Part shown: positions 54,573 through 64,000 of the stretch, in pieces
How the letters are laid out: every line of letters starts with the position of its first letter
How positions within the stretch are numbered: position 1 is the stretch's first letter
From: Verrucomicrobiaceae bacterium
Lineage (GTDB): Bacteria > Verrucomicrobiota > Verrucomicrobiia > Verrucomicrobiales > Akkermansiaceae
Assembly (NCBI GenBank): GCA_027484055.1
Contig: JAIXQH010000066.1
Location: 1 to 64,000, forward strand
Length of the DNA: 64,000 nucleotides
Direction of reading: 5' to 3'
Position numbers and translations under genes: made by a program
Notes under the pieces: generated by a model
What the model was told of the DNA's origin: nothing
Database searches by the model: none
The model's input: the letters and a program-made list of their open reading frames with translations, nothing else

Positions 54573-56833
54573 CGAGCCATGGGCGACAAGGTGATCTGCG
54601 AGTGATCGACAAATCCTTCGAGGCGCAGCGCACCTGCTGCGTCGATGTACACCGAAACACCGCCAGTCTCGCCTTGATGCATGACTTGGATGCCACGCGA
54701 GCGCCAGTAGGCGACGTTCTCGGGCTTGAGTTTTTCCGAAATCGGGAAATCCGAATGCGAGGCGATGATGACTTGGGGACGCACCGCATCGAGGAATAAG
54801 TCGCTAAGGCTTAAATCACTCCGATTCCGCCCGGCGATGATAAGGTCTGCGGCTAGATCTTGGCCGGATGCGAGCATGAGGCTCTCTGCTTTCATGCCGG
54901 CGTCACTGGTGAAAAGAATTTTCCAGCCCCGCCAGTGCAGCCGGTAAATAGCAACTCGCTCGTCGGCGAGGGTGTCTTGATTTCGCGATTCAGGAACGTG
55001 GAGAATTTCTAGTCGCGCCCCGTCAGGCATCGACAAGCTGCGGGCATTCTCGACAAAGCGGACTTTCACCCCTGCTTTCGGAGCATCCTTGACCCATGAG
55101 CGAAAGGTGGCGCTGCGTGATTGCAAGACGGGCAGCAGCGCTTGCTTGACCGGGAAGGTCTCCCAAACGGATGCACCACCACCGAGATGGTCACCATCTG
55201 GATGACTCACGATCACCGAGTCAGGAAAAATCCCGAGGTCACGGAGCGACGGCACGATGAGCCCCTTAAACTGGAACGCATCACCACAATCGAACAACAC
55301 CGCTCCAGTTTTACCACCGTAGAAACAACTCGCTCCCGCTCCATGCTCTAAATCGTAAACCAGTAGAAATGGCTGACTCGGCTGCCGAAGTTGAAGATGC
55401 CCACCAGGAACCGCTGCGAAGCCCTGCGCCGTCAGGACACAGGCCTTCGCGACGTAGGCATTTCCTCGGTTGATCCACTGTGATGCATCCGGCAGCCATG
55501 GATAAAAGGCCGCGGAAATGAGCGCCGCGCTCAGCAGCACGAACACCCAAGGCACCAAGAAAATTCCCGCGATCACCGAAATCGGCGTGATCATGCCGAA
55601 GTGAAATGCTGTCAGCGGTGCCGAGCCGATTCCCGCTGCTAGGGAGACACCGAGTGACTTCGCCAGATGTTTCCGGAGCCACAGCCACGCCCGCTGACGG
55701 CGATTCATCTGGGTCATCGGTAAATAAAGTTCGGGCTTGGCCATCCACGCGAAGGTCCGCGTCGCCCAGCTGCTGCCGATCGCGATGGCAGCGACTACGC
55801 CATAAGAAAGTTGCACCCCGGGCTGGAATAGCAGCCGACCGTCCCACAGCGTCGCCACGAGTAGGACTGCGCCCAGAGCATTGAGCAAATCCGGCCGCCT
55901 GCGGAATACGAAAGCCCCGAGGAAAACCGCCGCCATCCACGCGGAGCGCAGGGCGGGCTGGCTATTTCCGCTCAACCACGAGTAGCCGAAAATGAACGGC
56001 AGTAGGATCGCCACCGCCCAGCGGCGCGGCACCCCGAGACTACGGAGCACCAGCCACGCGATGCTGCCAACCATCGCCACATGCAGGCCGCTCACGGAAA
56101 AAGCATGCAAGGTGCCGCTGCTGCGGAAGGCAGTGATGAGTGCATCCGCGTCGAAGGGCTGCTCGCCGATGACCACCGCGCGGATCACCATTGCGGCTTC
56201 TGCATTTTCATCGAGGCCCGCCGTCACCGCCTCGCGGAATCCACTCCGGAAATCCGCACCGAGCCTAGCCAGCGGACTCGTCACCACGTCTCCATGCACC
56301 CAGCTCGCATCGAAGTTGGCGGCTATGCCTTGATTTTTCAGCCAGGTTGCCGGATCAAATTCACCGGGATTCCTCGCCTTGGGTAAGGGCGTAAAAGCGC
56401 CGGATGCACTCACCCTAGAACCCGCCACTGGCAGCTCGTCTCCCCTGCCCTGCCAGCGGACGATCTCGCCACTGGCGACTTCCACGACGGCGGTCCAGCG
56501 GTTTGCTTGGCCTTTTGCATCTTTCAAGAGCACTCCAGTCACCAGGCCCGGCGGCCTCATTAACAAATCTCGCTCCGCCTCCATGCAGACCTGAGTCCGC
56601 CACTGCCACACGGTCACGGCTAGGGCACTGCACAGCAGCCAGGCCGCGCCCAGTCGCCAGCCATTCAGAACCGCTCCGAGCAGCCCGCAGAAGCCTGCGA
56701 ACACAAAGCCGAACGGAACATTCCACGCCGCCACGCCCACGGCAGACGCAGCCGCCATGGCCAGCAGAAACAGAGGATGCCTCTGCTCATAGGCTCCCGC
56801 CCTGCGCTGGATGTTTGGTAAAATCGCCCACAT
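54569..56833 (-). CDS. comEC: ComEC/Rec2 DNA-uptake channel protein
   Basis: 754-residue inner-membrane protein for passage of single-stranded DNA during natural competence. Order: a short N-terminal membrane region, a DUF4131/OB-like periplasmic part (WQGRGDELPVAGSRVSASG), the Competence membrane core with GTLHAFSVSGLHVAMVGSIA and SWLSGNSQPALRSAWMAAVF, then a C-terminal metallo-beta-lactamase domain (VIVSHPDGDHLGGGASVWET; LIIAGRNRSDLSLSDLFLDA). It looks complete. No other com genes lie in the window. Confidence 0.92.
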   Translation of the reverse strand: MWAILPNIQRRAGAYEQRHPLFLLAMAAASAVGVAAWNVPFGFVFAGFCGLLGAVLNGWRLGAAWLLCSALAVTVWQWRTQVCMEAERDLLMRPPGLVTGVLLKDAKGQANRWTAVVEVASGEIVRWQGRGDELPVAGSRVSASGAFTPLPKARNPGEFDPATWLKNQGIAANFDASWVHGDVVTSPLARLGADFRSGFREAVTAGLDENAEAAMVIRAVVIGEQPFDADALITAFRSSGTLHAFSVSGLHVAMVGSIAWLVLRSLGVPRRWAVAILLPFIFGYSWLSGNSQPALRSAWMAAVFLGAFVFRRRPDLLNALGAVLLVATLWDGRLLFQPGVQLSYGVVAAIAIGSSWATRTFAWMAKPELYLPMTQMNRRQRAWLWLRKHLAKSLGVSLAAGIGSAPLTAFHFGMITPISVIAGIFLVPWVFVLLSAALISAAFYPWLPDASQWINRGNAYVAKACVLTAQGFAAVPGGHLQLRQPSQPFLLVYDLEHGAGASCFYGGKTGAVLFDCGDAFQFKGLIVPSLRDLGIFPDSVIVSHPDGDHLGGGASVWETFPVKQALLPVLQSRSATFRSWVKDAPKAGVKVRFVENARSLSMPDGARLEILHVPESRNQDTLADERVAIYRLHWRGWKILFTSDAGMKAESLMLASGQDLAADLIIAGRNRSDLSLSDLFLDAVRPQVIIASHSDFPISEKLKPENVAYWRSRGIQVMHQGETGGVSVYIDAAGALRLEGFVDHSQITLSPMAR

Positions 56834-56875
56834 TGCTTTGATTTTTCAGGCAAAGCAGATACTGGGCGCAAAGAG

Positions 56876-57670
56876 TCAACCCGGCTGATTCTGATTCATT
56901 TTTGCCAGAAACTCCGCCTCCTCCGCAGCGAGGATCTCCGCTTCGCTGAGCGCGGTCACTACTGGCTTACTTGAGGAAACGCCCGTGCTCCACTCATGCA
57001 GCTTGTGCGTCGCATTCGCCGAATGGCGCGTTTGTGGGAAGTCGGTGATGACTTGGTTCATGATGCCGACGGCCATTTCACGATCGCCCAGCACCTCGTC
57101 ATACAGCTCCGCAAGGCGGAAGAGGAAATACGCGGCATCGTTCACCTGCCATTCCTGACTCTCCAGAGCCAGTCGGATCGTCGCGATGGCAGCGTGCGGA
57201 TCTTCCAAGCTGTCTTTCTGGAGCTTCACAATCTCCACCCACGGCAATCGATTCAGCGGATCGGCAGCGGCGGCCAAGCGGTAAGCCTCGATCGCCCCTT
57301 CGTAATCGCCCTGGGCCACCAGCGAGCGCGCTTCATTCATCGGGTCTTTCTCAGCGACTTCGCCACTGTCATAGACCGACTGGGTGACTCGGTCTGCCAT
57401 GAACGGAATCACATGGGCCACGAGAACCGTGCCGACTAAGCCTGCGGTGAGAAAGGTGAGGAGGATGCCATTGACCGTCTTATCGCCTTCGAGGTCTTGG
57501 AGTTTTTTCTCCATATCGGGCAAGAGTCCTTCTGGATCGTCGTCACCCAGCTCCTTCAATGCCGTGATTTTCTCAAGTTGCTTGCGGCTTTCTGCGCCTT
57601 TCCCGGCATACATCAGCCAACTACCGCCCACACCCACGATGAGCACTCCATATAAAATCCACTTCAGCAT
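56876..57670 (-). CDS. Membrane-anchored TPR protein
   Basis: 264 residues with two membrane helices (about 4-22 and 68-88) separated by a helical segment with ELGDDDPEGLLPDMEKKLQD. The C-terminal two thirds contain TPR-type repeats: ARSLVAQGDYEGAIEAYRLA, AADPLNRLPWVEIVKLQKDS and LAELYDEVLGDREMAVGIMN. Probably a protein-binding scaffold at the inner membrane. It is 42 bases upstream of comEC on the same strand and may be co-transcribed. No specific partner known. Confidence 0.75.
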   Translation of the reverse strand: MLKWILYGVLIVGVGGSWLMYAGKGAESRKQLEKITALKELGDDDPEGLLPDMEKKLQDLEGDKTVNGILLTFLTAGLVGTVLVAHVIPFMADRVTQSVYDSGEVAEKDPMNEARSLVAQGDYEGAIEAYRLAAAADPLNRLPWVEIVKLQKDSLEDPHAAIATIRLALESQEWQVNDAAYFLFRLAELYDEVLGDREMAVGIMNQVITDFPQTRHSANATHKLHEWSTGVSSSKPVVTALSEAEILAAEEAEFLAKMNQNQPG

Positions 57671-57721
57671 GGCTCAAGATGCTCCGACGCCAAGCCGCCA
57701 TGGAAGCGAAATATGATAAAT

Positions 57722-58084
57722 TTAGAGTCGCCGGGCGTTGCGCCCTTCGTCGATGAGTTTCCAAAACGACTTCGAACCCGCCAGCGCCTCATCCTCCGCC
57801 AGTGGCATTTTCGAGCGGAATTTAAAATCTGAAAACGTGCCCTTATGCAGCACGCGGTGGACGATGACTGAGCCCTCCTTCACCTCGAAGTAGAACCGGT
57901 AGTCCTTGGCCCGGAAGCGATACAGCACGCGCCCGTCGCGATCAATTTTTCCGTATCGCTCGCCGTTCAAATTCGCGAGATCCTCCTTACCGACTTTAAA
58001 CTCTTCGAGCAGTTCCAACTGTTCGAGAGTCCCAAGGGCAGAGAGCTCGGCGGCGCTGATTTCGTTAAAGACGATTTGAAACAC
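57722..58084 (-). CDS. RelE/ParE-fold-like small protein
   Basis: 120 residues. The core YGKIDRDGRVLYRFRAKDYR then FYFEVKEGSVIVHRVLHKGT resembles RelE/ParE toxin folds (R-x-L-Y-R-x-x-x-x-DYR-x-Y). There is no small antitoxin gene next to it, and its C-terminal extension (ALAGSKSFWKLIDEGRNARR) is not usual for toxins. Conserved Verrucomicrobial relatives may have another RNA-related job. Full length. Confidence 0.6.
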   Translation of the reverse strand: MFQIVFNEISAAELSALGTLEQLELLEEFKVGKEDLANLNGERYGKIDRDGRVLYRFRAKDYRFYFEVKEGSVIVHRVLHKGTFSDFKFRSKMPLAEDEALAGSKSFWKLIDEGRNARRL

Positions 58085-58193
58085 CCCGGCAAGTTAGCGA
58101 GGCAGCCCGCGCCTGACTAGTGCCAAGTTCATCGGTGAAATCGTGCACCAATTTGAGTTTGGGAATCCCGATCCCGGACTCTAGGATCGCCCC

Positions 58194-60239
58194 GTGAGCA
58201 AGGAAATGGGCACAGCACGGTGGCTGACGGACGGGAAATTTTTCCGCGCCGGTGGACAGCGTGTATGGATGCGGGCCGTGACCTACGGCCCCTTCCCCGG
58301 TGGCTGGCCGAAGGATTTTTCTAAGGATTTCTCACAAATCTCTGCCGCTGGCTTCAACGCGATCCGGCTGTACAGCCTGCCCGGACAGCACCTGCTCGAT
58401 GCCGCTGCCGCGCAAGGACTCAAGGTCTTCGGCGGGCTGGCTTGGGGGCAAAATGCGGATTTTTTCCAAAATCCCAGCCTCTACAGCAGCGCACGGGTCG
58501 CCCTCGCGGAGTGCTTGCGCTCGCACCACGCCCACCCGGCGCTGGCGGGTATCTACGTCGGGAATGAGGTGCCCGCAGACCTCGTAAAATGGATGGGTCC
58601 GCTGAAGGTCCGCCACGCGCTCGAAGCGCTGATCCGCCTTGGCAAAGAACTCGCACCCGAGCTGTTGTTCGCCTACGCCAGCTACCCCAGCACTGAGTAT
58701 CTGGAACCAGAAAATGCCGATTTCACCGCATTAAACGTCTATTTGGAGGAGGAAGCCGCCTTCCGCAGCTACCTCAAGCGGCTGCACCACATCGCCGGGG
58801 ATCGGCCACTGGTCATCTCTGAGTTTGGCCTCGATTCCCGGCGAAATAGCCTAGAACAGCAGGCGGCTACCCTCACCTGGGCGGTGCAAGCAGCCCGCGA
58901 CTTAGAAACGGCCGGCCTGACCCTCTACGCCTGGAGCGACCGTTGGTGGAATGCAGGGGCGGAGGTGTTGGACTGGGATTTCGGGCTGACGGACCGTGAG
59001 TACCGGCCGAAGCCTGCGCTTGCAGCGGTGCAAGCGCTGACTGCCCAACCGAGCCTGCCGAAGATCGACTCATTTAGCGTCATCGTTTGTACTCGGAATG
59101 GGCGGTCGAGAATCGGCGCGTGCTTGCAGGCCATTCATAAGTCCTATGGGGCCAATAGGACCTATGAAACCCTCGTCGTGGACGACGGCTCCACCGATGG
59201 CACGGCGGACTTTGTGGAGGCGCATTTCCCATGGGTGCGCCTGATCCGCCTCGCTCCAAGTGGCCTCAGCGCTGCGCGAAATGCCGGTGCCGCAGCGGCT
59301 TCTGGTGCCATTTTCGCCTTCACGGATGATGACTGCGTGCCGGACCACGAGTGGATTTCGCGACTGGTCCCCTGCTTCCTCCGTGGCGACTTCGCCGCAG
59401 TCGGTGGGCCGAATCTTCCGCCGCCGCCGCGAAATTGGCAAGCGGCCGTGGTGGCCGCTGCGCCTGGGGCACCGAGCCATGTTCTCTTGGACGACGAGGA
59501 GGCCGAGCATCTCCCGGGCTGCAATCTCGCCGTCACCCGCGAGGCGTTTGAGGCGGTCCGTGGCTTTGACCCGCAGTTCCACACCGCTGGGGATGATGTG
59601 GACTTCTGCTGGCGGCTGCGGGATGCAGGCTTCCGGCTCGGCTTCGTGGCGGGTGCCTTCGTCTGGCACTCGCGGCGGCCGACGCTCGGAGCCTACCTCC
59701 GCCAGCAACTCGGCTACGGACACGCCGAGCGGCTGCTACTGGCCAAGCACCCCACCCGCTTTTCCAAACACGGCGGGGCAAAATGGCAGGGCTTCGTCTA
59801 TGGCGGTGGCCCCGTCCGCGTCATGGCGGACTCGATCATTTATCACGGCCCGCTGGGTGATGCCGCTTACCAGTCGATTCACAACCGGATGCTACCGCTG
59901 CGTGGCTTGGAGCCTCCGTTCGACACGCCGCTGGCCAGATTTTCGCTCCGCTGGGTCACTCCTCTGCAAGCGCGACTCCGCTCCTGGGCGAGAAATCGCA
60001 GCTTGGGTGGCCTCCCCCGCCGCGCTGCGAAAATCGAGCCCCCTAGCGCCACGACTGAGTGGGCGATGATGGCCAGCCGCGAGTCAGTCCTGCATGATTT
60101 ACTGCTTGATGGTTGGCGGCCCGCCAGTACCGACGCCGCTTGGGATCTCGAAAAATCCGGCAGTCGCCTGCTCATGGCCACCGAAAAAGGCGAGGGCATG
60201 CCGACTCGCACACTCGTGCGAATCTGGGGGCCATCATGA
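58194..60239 (+). CDS. Glycosidase-like TIM barrel fused to a family 2 glycosyltransferase
   Basis: 681 residues from a GTG at 58194 (ATG at 58206 is an alternative). Residues 1-290 form a TIM barrel like GH2/GH5 clan A glycosidases: ITYGPFPGG-type start, FNAIRLYSLPGQHLLDAAAA, GIYVGNEVPADLVKWMGP with an N-E acid/base, and PLVISEFGLDSRRNS with a second Glu. Residues 295-600 are a GT-A glycosyltransferase: FSVIVCTRNGRSRIGACLQA, VVDDGSTDGTADFVEAHFPW, DDDC and WRLRDAGFRLGFVAGAFVWH. No signal or membrane helix, so cytoplasmic. A palindromic repeat lies within the GT2 part (59141-59161). A rare fusion whose product is unknown. Confidence 0.85.
   Translation: MSKEMGTARWLTDGKFFRAGGQRVWMRAVTYGPFPGGWPKDFSKDFSQISAAGFNAIRLYSLPGQHLLDAAAAQGLKVFGGLAWGQNADFFQNPSLYSSARVALAECLRSHHAHPALAGIYVGNEVPADLVKWMGPLKVRHALEALIRLGKELAPELLFAYASYPSTEYLEPENADFTALNVYLEEEAAFRSYLKRLHHIAGDRPLVISEFGLDSRRNSLEQQAATLTWAVQAARDLETAGLTLYAWSDRWWNAGAEVLDWDFGLTDREYRPKPALAAVQALTAQPSLPKIDSFSVIVCTRNGRSRIGACLQAIHKSYGANRTYETLVVDDGSTDGTADFVEAHFPWVRLIRLAPSGLSAARNAGAAAASGAIFAFTDDDCVPDHEWISRLVPCFLRGDFAAVGGPNLPPPPRNWQAAVVAAAPGAPSHVLLDDEEAEHLPGCNLAVTREAFEAVRGFDPQFHTAGDDVDFCWRLRDAGFRLGFVAGAFVWHSRRPTLGAYLRQQLGYGHAERLLLAKHPTRFSKHGGAKWQGFVYGGGPVRVMADSIIYHGPLGDAAYQSIHNRMLPLRGLEPPFDTPLARFSLRWVTPLQARLRSWARNRSLGGLPRRAAKIEPPSATTEWAMMASRESVLHDLLLDGWRPASTDAAWDLEKSGSRLLMATEKGEGMPTRTLVRIWGPS
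59141..59165. repeat. Palindromic repeat inside the GT2 coding region
   Basis: GTCCTAT (59141-59147) and ATAGGAC (59155-59161) pair around a 7-base loop, and ATAGGACCTAT (59155-59165) equals the thiE-leader core. It encodes the residues KSYGANRTYE, a few more than most GT2 proteins have here, so it looks like a repeat accepted in frame. Confidence 0.5.
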
Positions 60240-60244
60240 AGCAC

Positions 60245-60278
60245 AAAAAGCCCCCTACGATGAAGTAGGAGGCTTCGT
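60245..60278 (-). terminator. Terminator of the glycine-zipper gene, perhaps bidirectional
   Basis: AAGCCCCCTAC (60248-60258) and GTAGGAGGCTT (60265-60275) form a stem with one mismatch and a 6-base loop. On the minus strand it ends in TTTTTG, fitting termination of 60297-60755. It also sits 5 bases after the stop of the plus-strand fusion gene. Confidence 0.7.
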
Positions 60279-60296
60279 TTGGATAGGAATCTGCGC

Positions 60297-60755
60297 TTAA
60301 TAAGCGACGCGGGTGCGACCACCGCTGGAGAGAATCCGCACGCGGTCACCCACGTTGAACTGCTCGTTCTTGCTGACTTCTTGGACGATGGCGGTGGAGC
60401 CACCTTGGTCGAGGCGCACGGTAATTTCCACGCCATTCCGCGAGCCCACGCCTTGTTGGGCGTGGGAGCCGATCGCGCTGCCGAGCAGAGCGCCGCCGAT
60501 AGCTCCGGCGGTGTTTGCCGTTCTGCCGCCGCCGAGCTGGCTGCCGAGGACGCCGCCGGCGAGACCACCAACGATGGTGCCTGCTTGGCTGCCGCCTTCG
60601 ATTTTCACACCACGGAGCGCGGTGATGCGGCCGGTGGAGACGCTCTGAGCTTGGCGGGCTTCGTTACGTGAGTAGGTATCTCCGCTCATGCTGTCTTGGG
60701 CGCATGAGGAAAAGAGGAGGGCGACAGGAAGGCACAGGATGAGTTTGGAATTCAT
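60297..60755 (-). CDS. Glycine-zipper lipoprotein (SlyB-like)
   Basis: 152 residues. Lipoprotein signal (LIFSSC-like LLFSSCAQDS) followed by VKIEGGSQAGTIVGGLAGGV and LGSQLGGGRTANTAGAIGGA, repeated GxxxG glycine zippers of the SlyB/17-kDa antigen family, and a C-terminal small beta domain (NEQFNVGDRVRILSSGGRTR). Predicted outer-membrane lipoprotein with a role in envelope integrity, by family likeness. Followed by a good terminator. Confidence 0.85.
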   Translation of the reverse strand: MNSKLILCLPVALLFSSCAQDSMSGDTYSRNEARQAQSVSTGRITALRGVKIEGGSQAGTIVGGLAGGVLGSQLGGGRTANTAGAIGGALLGSAIGSHAQQGVGSRNGVEITVRLDQGGSTAIVQEVSKNEQFNVGDRVRILSSGGRTRVAY

Positions 60756-60799
60756 CTCGGAAAACTAAGAGGCGACTCTTCCAAGTCAAGTATGCGATT

Positions 60800-61991
<1,192 letters not shown>

Positions 61992-61993
<2 letters not shown>

Positions 61994-62234
61994 GAAAATT
62001 TCCGATTTCTCACAACCTAACGGACACCCGCCTGTGCAAACCCAGCTCGCGCTGATGGCCAGTCAGCTGGTTCCAGGAATCCTACTCGCCGAAGAACCCG
62101 ATGTGAGAATGGGGGCTGGCTTCGAGTCGAACTTCGACGGAGCCTTGAAAAACCAGAAGTGCGACCCTTCCTGCTGGAAGGTGGAAAATGGCACCCTCAT
62201 CAGTGAGGCCATGCCGGATCAAGCTCGGAAGTGA
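61992..62234 (+). pseudogene. Truncated DUF1080-like fragment
   Basis: An 80-codon frame whose end, FESNFDGALKNQKCDPSCWK then VENGTLISEA, resembles the N-terminal entry of DUF1080 proteins (FDG..L..W...W.V.DG). The remainder of the domain is absent and the frame stops at 62234. It starts within the divergent helicase start. Probably a remnant; a small genuine gene cannot be excluded. Confidence 0.4.
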
Positions 62235-62256
62235 GCTGATCCGGGGCCAACGGGGC

Positions 62257-62451
62257 TTATTGATTGAGGGCCTTGTCGATTTTTTCACCGGCTTTTTCCA
62301 CCGGGCCTTTGGGATCGACGGCGTCTTTGACGTTTTCGACGGCCTTGTCGAAGCTTTCACCGGCTTTTTCCGCAGGGCCTTTTTCCTTGCAAGAGACGAA
62401 GCCCGCAGCGAGAGGGAGCAATAAGGTGAACGCTAGATGGTTGATTTTCAT
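62257..62451 (-). CDS. Small lipoprotein with an internal repeat
   Basis: 64 residues: a lipoprotein signal ending at FVSC and a charged, helical remainder with the repeat AEKAGESFDKA...VEKAGEKIDKA. The repeat is also visible in DNA (about 29 bases at 62281 and 62354, few differences). The start MKINHLAF (62451) is preferred; the frame opens further to 62613 without sense. Such Lys/Glu repeat lipoproteins resemble small entericidin/CsbD-like envelope proteins, function unknown. Confidence 0.7.
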   Translation of the reverse strand: MKINHLAFTLLLPLAAGFVSCKEKGPAEKAGESFDKAVENVKDAVDPKGPVEKAGEKIDKALNQ

Positions 62452-62521
62452 ATATTTGTGCTTGGACTGAATGAGCCCGATGCAACTTGCCACTCTTTTG
62501 AGAGATAGCGAGCGGCGAGAT

Positions 62522-62785
62522 TCAGCGGTAGCGAGAACGCTGTCTCGAATAGCCACCGTAGTAATTATTGTGATAATGGTGATTATTCCTGCGGTGGTAG
62601 TGATCGTCGTCATCCCCCGCCGCGTAGCCGATCAGCCCTGCGGCGGCGATACCTGCGATGGCTAAGCCGGGATCGACCGACTGCACGGGGCGCCCGTAGG
62701 AATCATAAGTCGTCATGCAGCTCACACTGGAGAGAGCTGTGAGCGCAAGCGCTGAGGCGAGGAATAGAGAGGATAGCGTTTTCAC
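62522..62785 (-). CDS. His/Tyr-rich small lipoprotein
   Basis: About 87 residues from GTG at 62785: signal KTLSSLFLASALALTALSSV then SC lipobox, a Gly/Ala-rich segment (GLAIAGIAAAGLIGYAAGDD), and an aromatic/His-rich tail (DDDHYHRRNNHHYHNNYYGG). The latter could bind metal ions. A longer frame from ATG 62824 would put 13 polar residues before the signal and is less likely. No known family. Confidence 0.65.
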   Translation of the reverse strand: MKTLSSLFLASALALTALSSVSCMTTYDSYGRPVQSVDPGLAIAGIAAAGLIGYAAGDDDDHYHRRNNHHYHNNYYGGYSRQRSRYR

Positions 62786-62930
62786 ACCCCAACAGACGTG
62801 GCATTCGGAACGATATTCATCCAAAATTTTCAGATCCGGGAAAAAAGTTCTCAGCCGCTTCAGCCATCATAAATAGTTGAAATAAATGTCAGCCGTGCAG
62901 TTCATATACACGTAACGTAATTTTACCGCC

Positions 62931-63451
<521 letters not shown>

Positions 63452-63455
<4 letters not shown>

Positions 63456-64000
63456 AACTCCGCCGCCTATTTCTCACCCTAAGTCTCTGCGCGCCTAGCC
63501 TACTTTCTGCCGCAGAAATGAAGCAGGCCACCTTCGCAGCGGGTTGCTTCTGGTGCATGGAAGCCATCTTTGACCGGGTGCCCGGCGTGACAAATGTCGT
63601 CTCTGGCTACACCGGCGGCCCAGAAAAGAATCCAACCTACGAGCAAGTCGGAAGCGGCTCCACCGGCCACTGCGAAGCGGTGGAAATCACCTACGACCCA
63701 GAGAAAACCAGCTACGCCAAGCTGCTCGATGTCTTCTGGCGCAGCCACGACCCCACGAATGGGCGGGGTGTCGCACCCGATTTCGGCAAACAATACCGCT
63801 CCGCATTGTTCTATCGCACGCCGGAAGAGAAGCAGGAGATTGAGACTTCAGCGGCGGCCTTAGCCAAGAAGCTGGGGAAAAAAGTGGCCACGCAGATCGT
63901 TGCTTTTGAGAAATTTTACCCAGCCGAGGACTATCACCAAGACTACGTCAAACATCACCCAGACGTGCCTTACGTGCGGAACGTTTCCATCCCACGGCTC
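63452..64000 (+). CDS. msrA: Exported methionine-(S)-sulfoxide reductase, 3' end outside window
   Basis: Starts at ATG 63452 with a signal peptide ending at LLSAAEM. MsrA motif [15 protein letters not shown] has the catalytic Cys, followed by [56 protein letters not shown] and [10 protein letters not shown]. About 183 codons are visible and the frame is still open at the window end, so only the extreme C-terminus is missing. Translationally coupled with msrB. Confidence 0.95.

Overview
This 64 kb window is chromosomal DNA from a Verrucomicrobiota bacterium, most probably of the Verrucomicrobiaceae/Luteolibacter type. The evidence is a large Verru_Chthon cassette protein A gene, a broken PEP-CTERM gene, secreted proteins ending in a DxDxDGL-type tail, two families typical of the phylum (DUF1080, sialate O-acetylesterase), and a class Ic-like ribonucleotide reductase of the kind known from the PVC superphylum. 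Most genes are GC-rich. An AT-richer accessory stretch lies at about 23.8-26.8 kb. I found no rRNA, tRNA or CRISPR array.

Layout. 0-6 kb: the N-terminal part of a copper P-type ATPase whose reading frame leaves the family just before the phosphorylation site, a Met-rich secreted partner, a GH130 phosphorylase and a P2-type cation ATPase. 6-13 kb: a PEP-CTERM pseudogene with two lesions, DUF4256, DUF5069, a PhoX-like protein, a lactonase, then ureF-ureG-ureD without urease structural genes. 13-17 kb (minus strand): the lipid/ribosome cluster DUF177-rpmF-plsX followed by a terpenoid-cyclase-fold secreted protein and a HAD phosphatase. 17-23.8 kb: M42 peptidase, then nrdB and nrdA separated by a 522-bp element: a four-helix-bundle (23S rRNA intervening-sequence-type) gene between 39-bp inverted repeats.

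23.8-29.3 kb is a mobile/defence-like island: a soluble Ser/Thr kinase, a 193-bp element with perfect 23-bp terminal inverted repeats carrying the tail of a REP-associated transposase (RAYT), the C-terminal half of a NACHT NTPase cut at a REP-like hairpin, an intact RAYT, and a further RAYT fragment with two stops. 28-51 kb is mostly secreted catabolic and surface proteins: TIM-barrel isomerase, Gfo/Idh/MocA oxidoreductase, Verru_Chthon cassette protein A, DUF1080, a 1449-residue sugar-dehydrogenase/cytochrome fusion, a C25-like protein, a beta-propeller protein, an acetylesterase and an endo/exonuclease-phosphatase. The gaps hold degenerate dispersed repeats and gene remnants.

51-64 kb returns to core genes: accB-accC-thiE, trmB, comEC, a TPR protein, a RelE-like protein, an unusual glycosidase-glycosyltransferase fusion, a glycine-zipper lipoprotein, a DEAD-box helicase, two small lipoproteins, and an msrB-msrA operon cut by the window end.

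The strongest candidates for something little described are the inverted-repeat-bounded four-helix-bundle element inside the nrdB/nrdA operon, the RAYT/REP family seen in several stages of decay beside a kinase/NACHT pair, and a family of short dispersed palindromes that also enters coding sequence and a thiE leader. All assignments come from reading the sequence; no database search was run.
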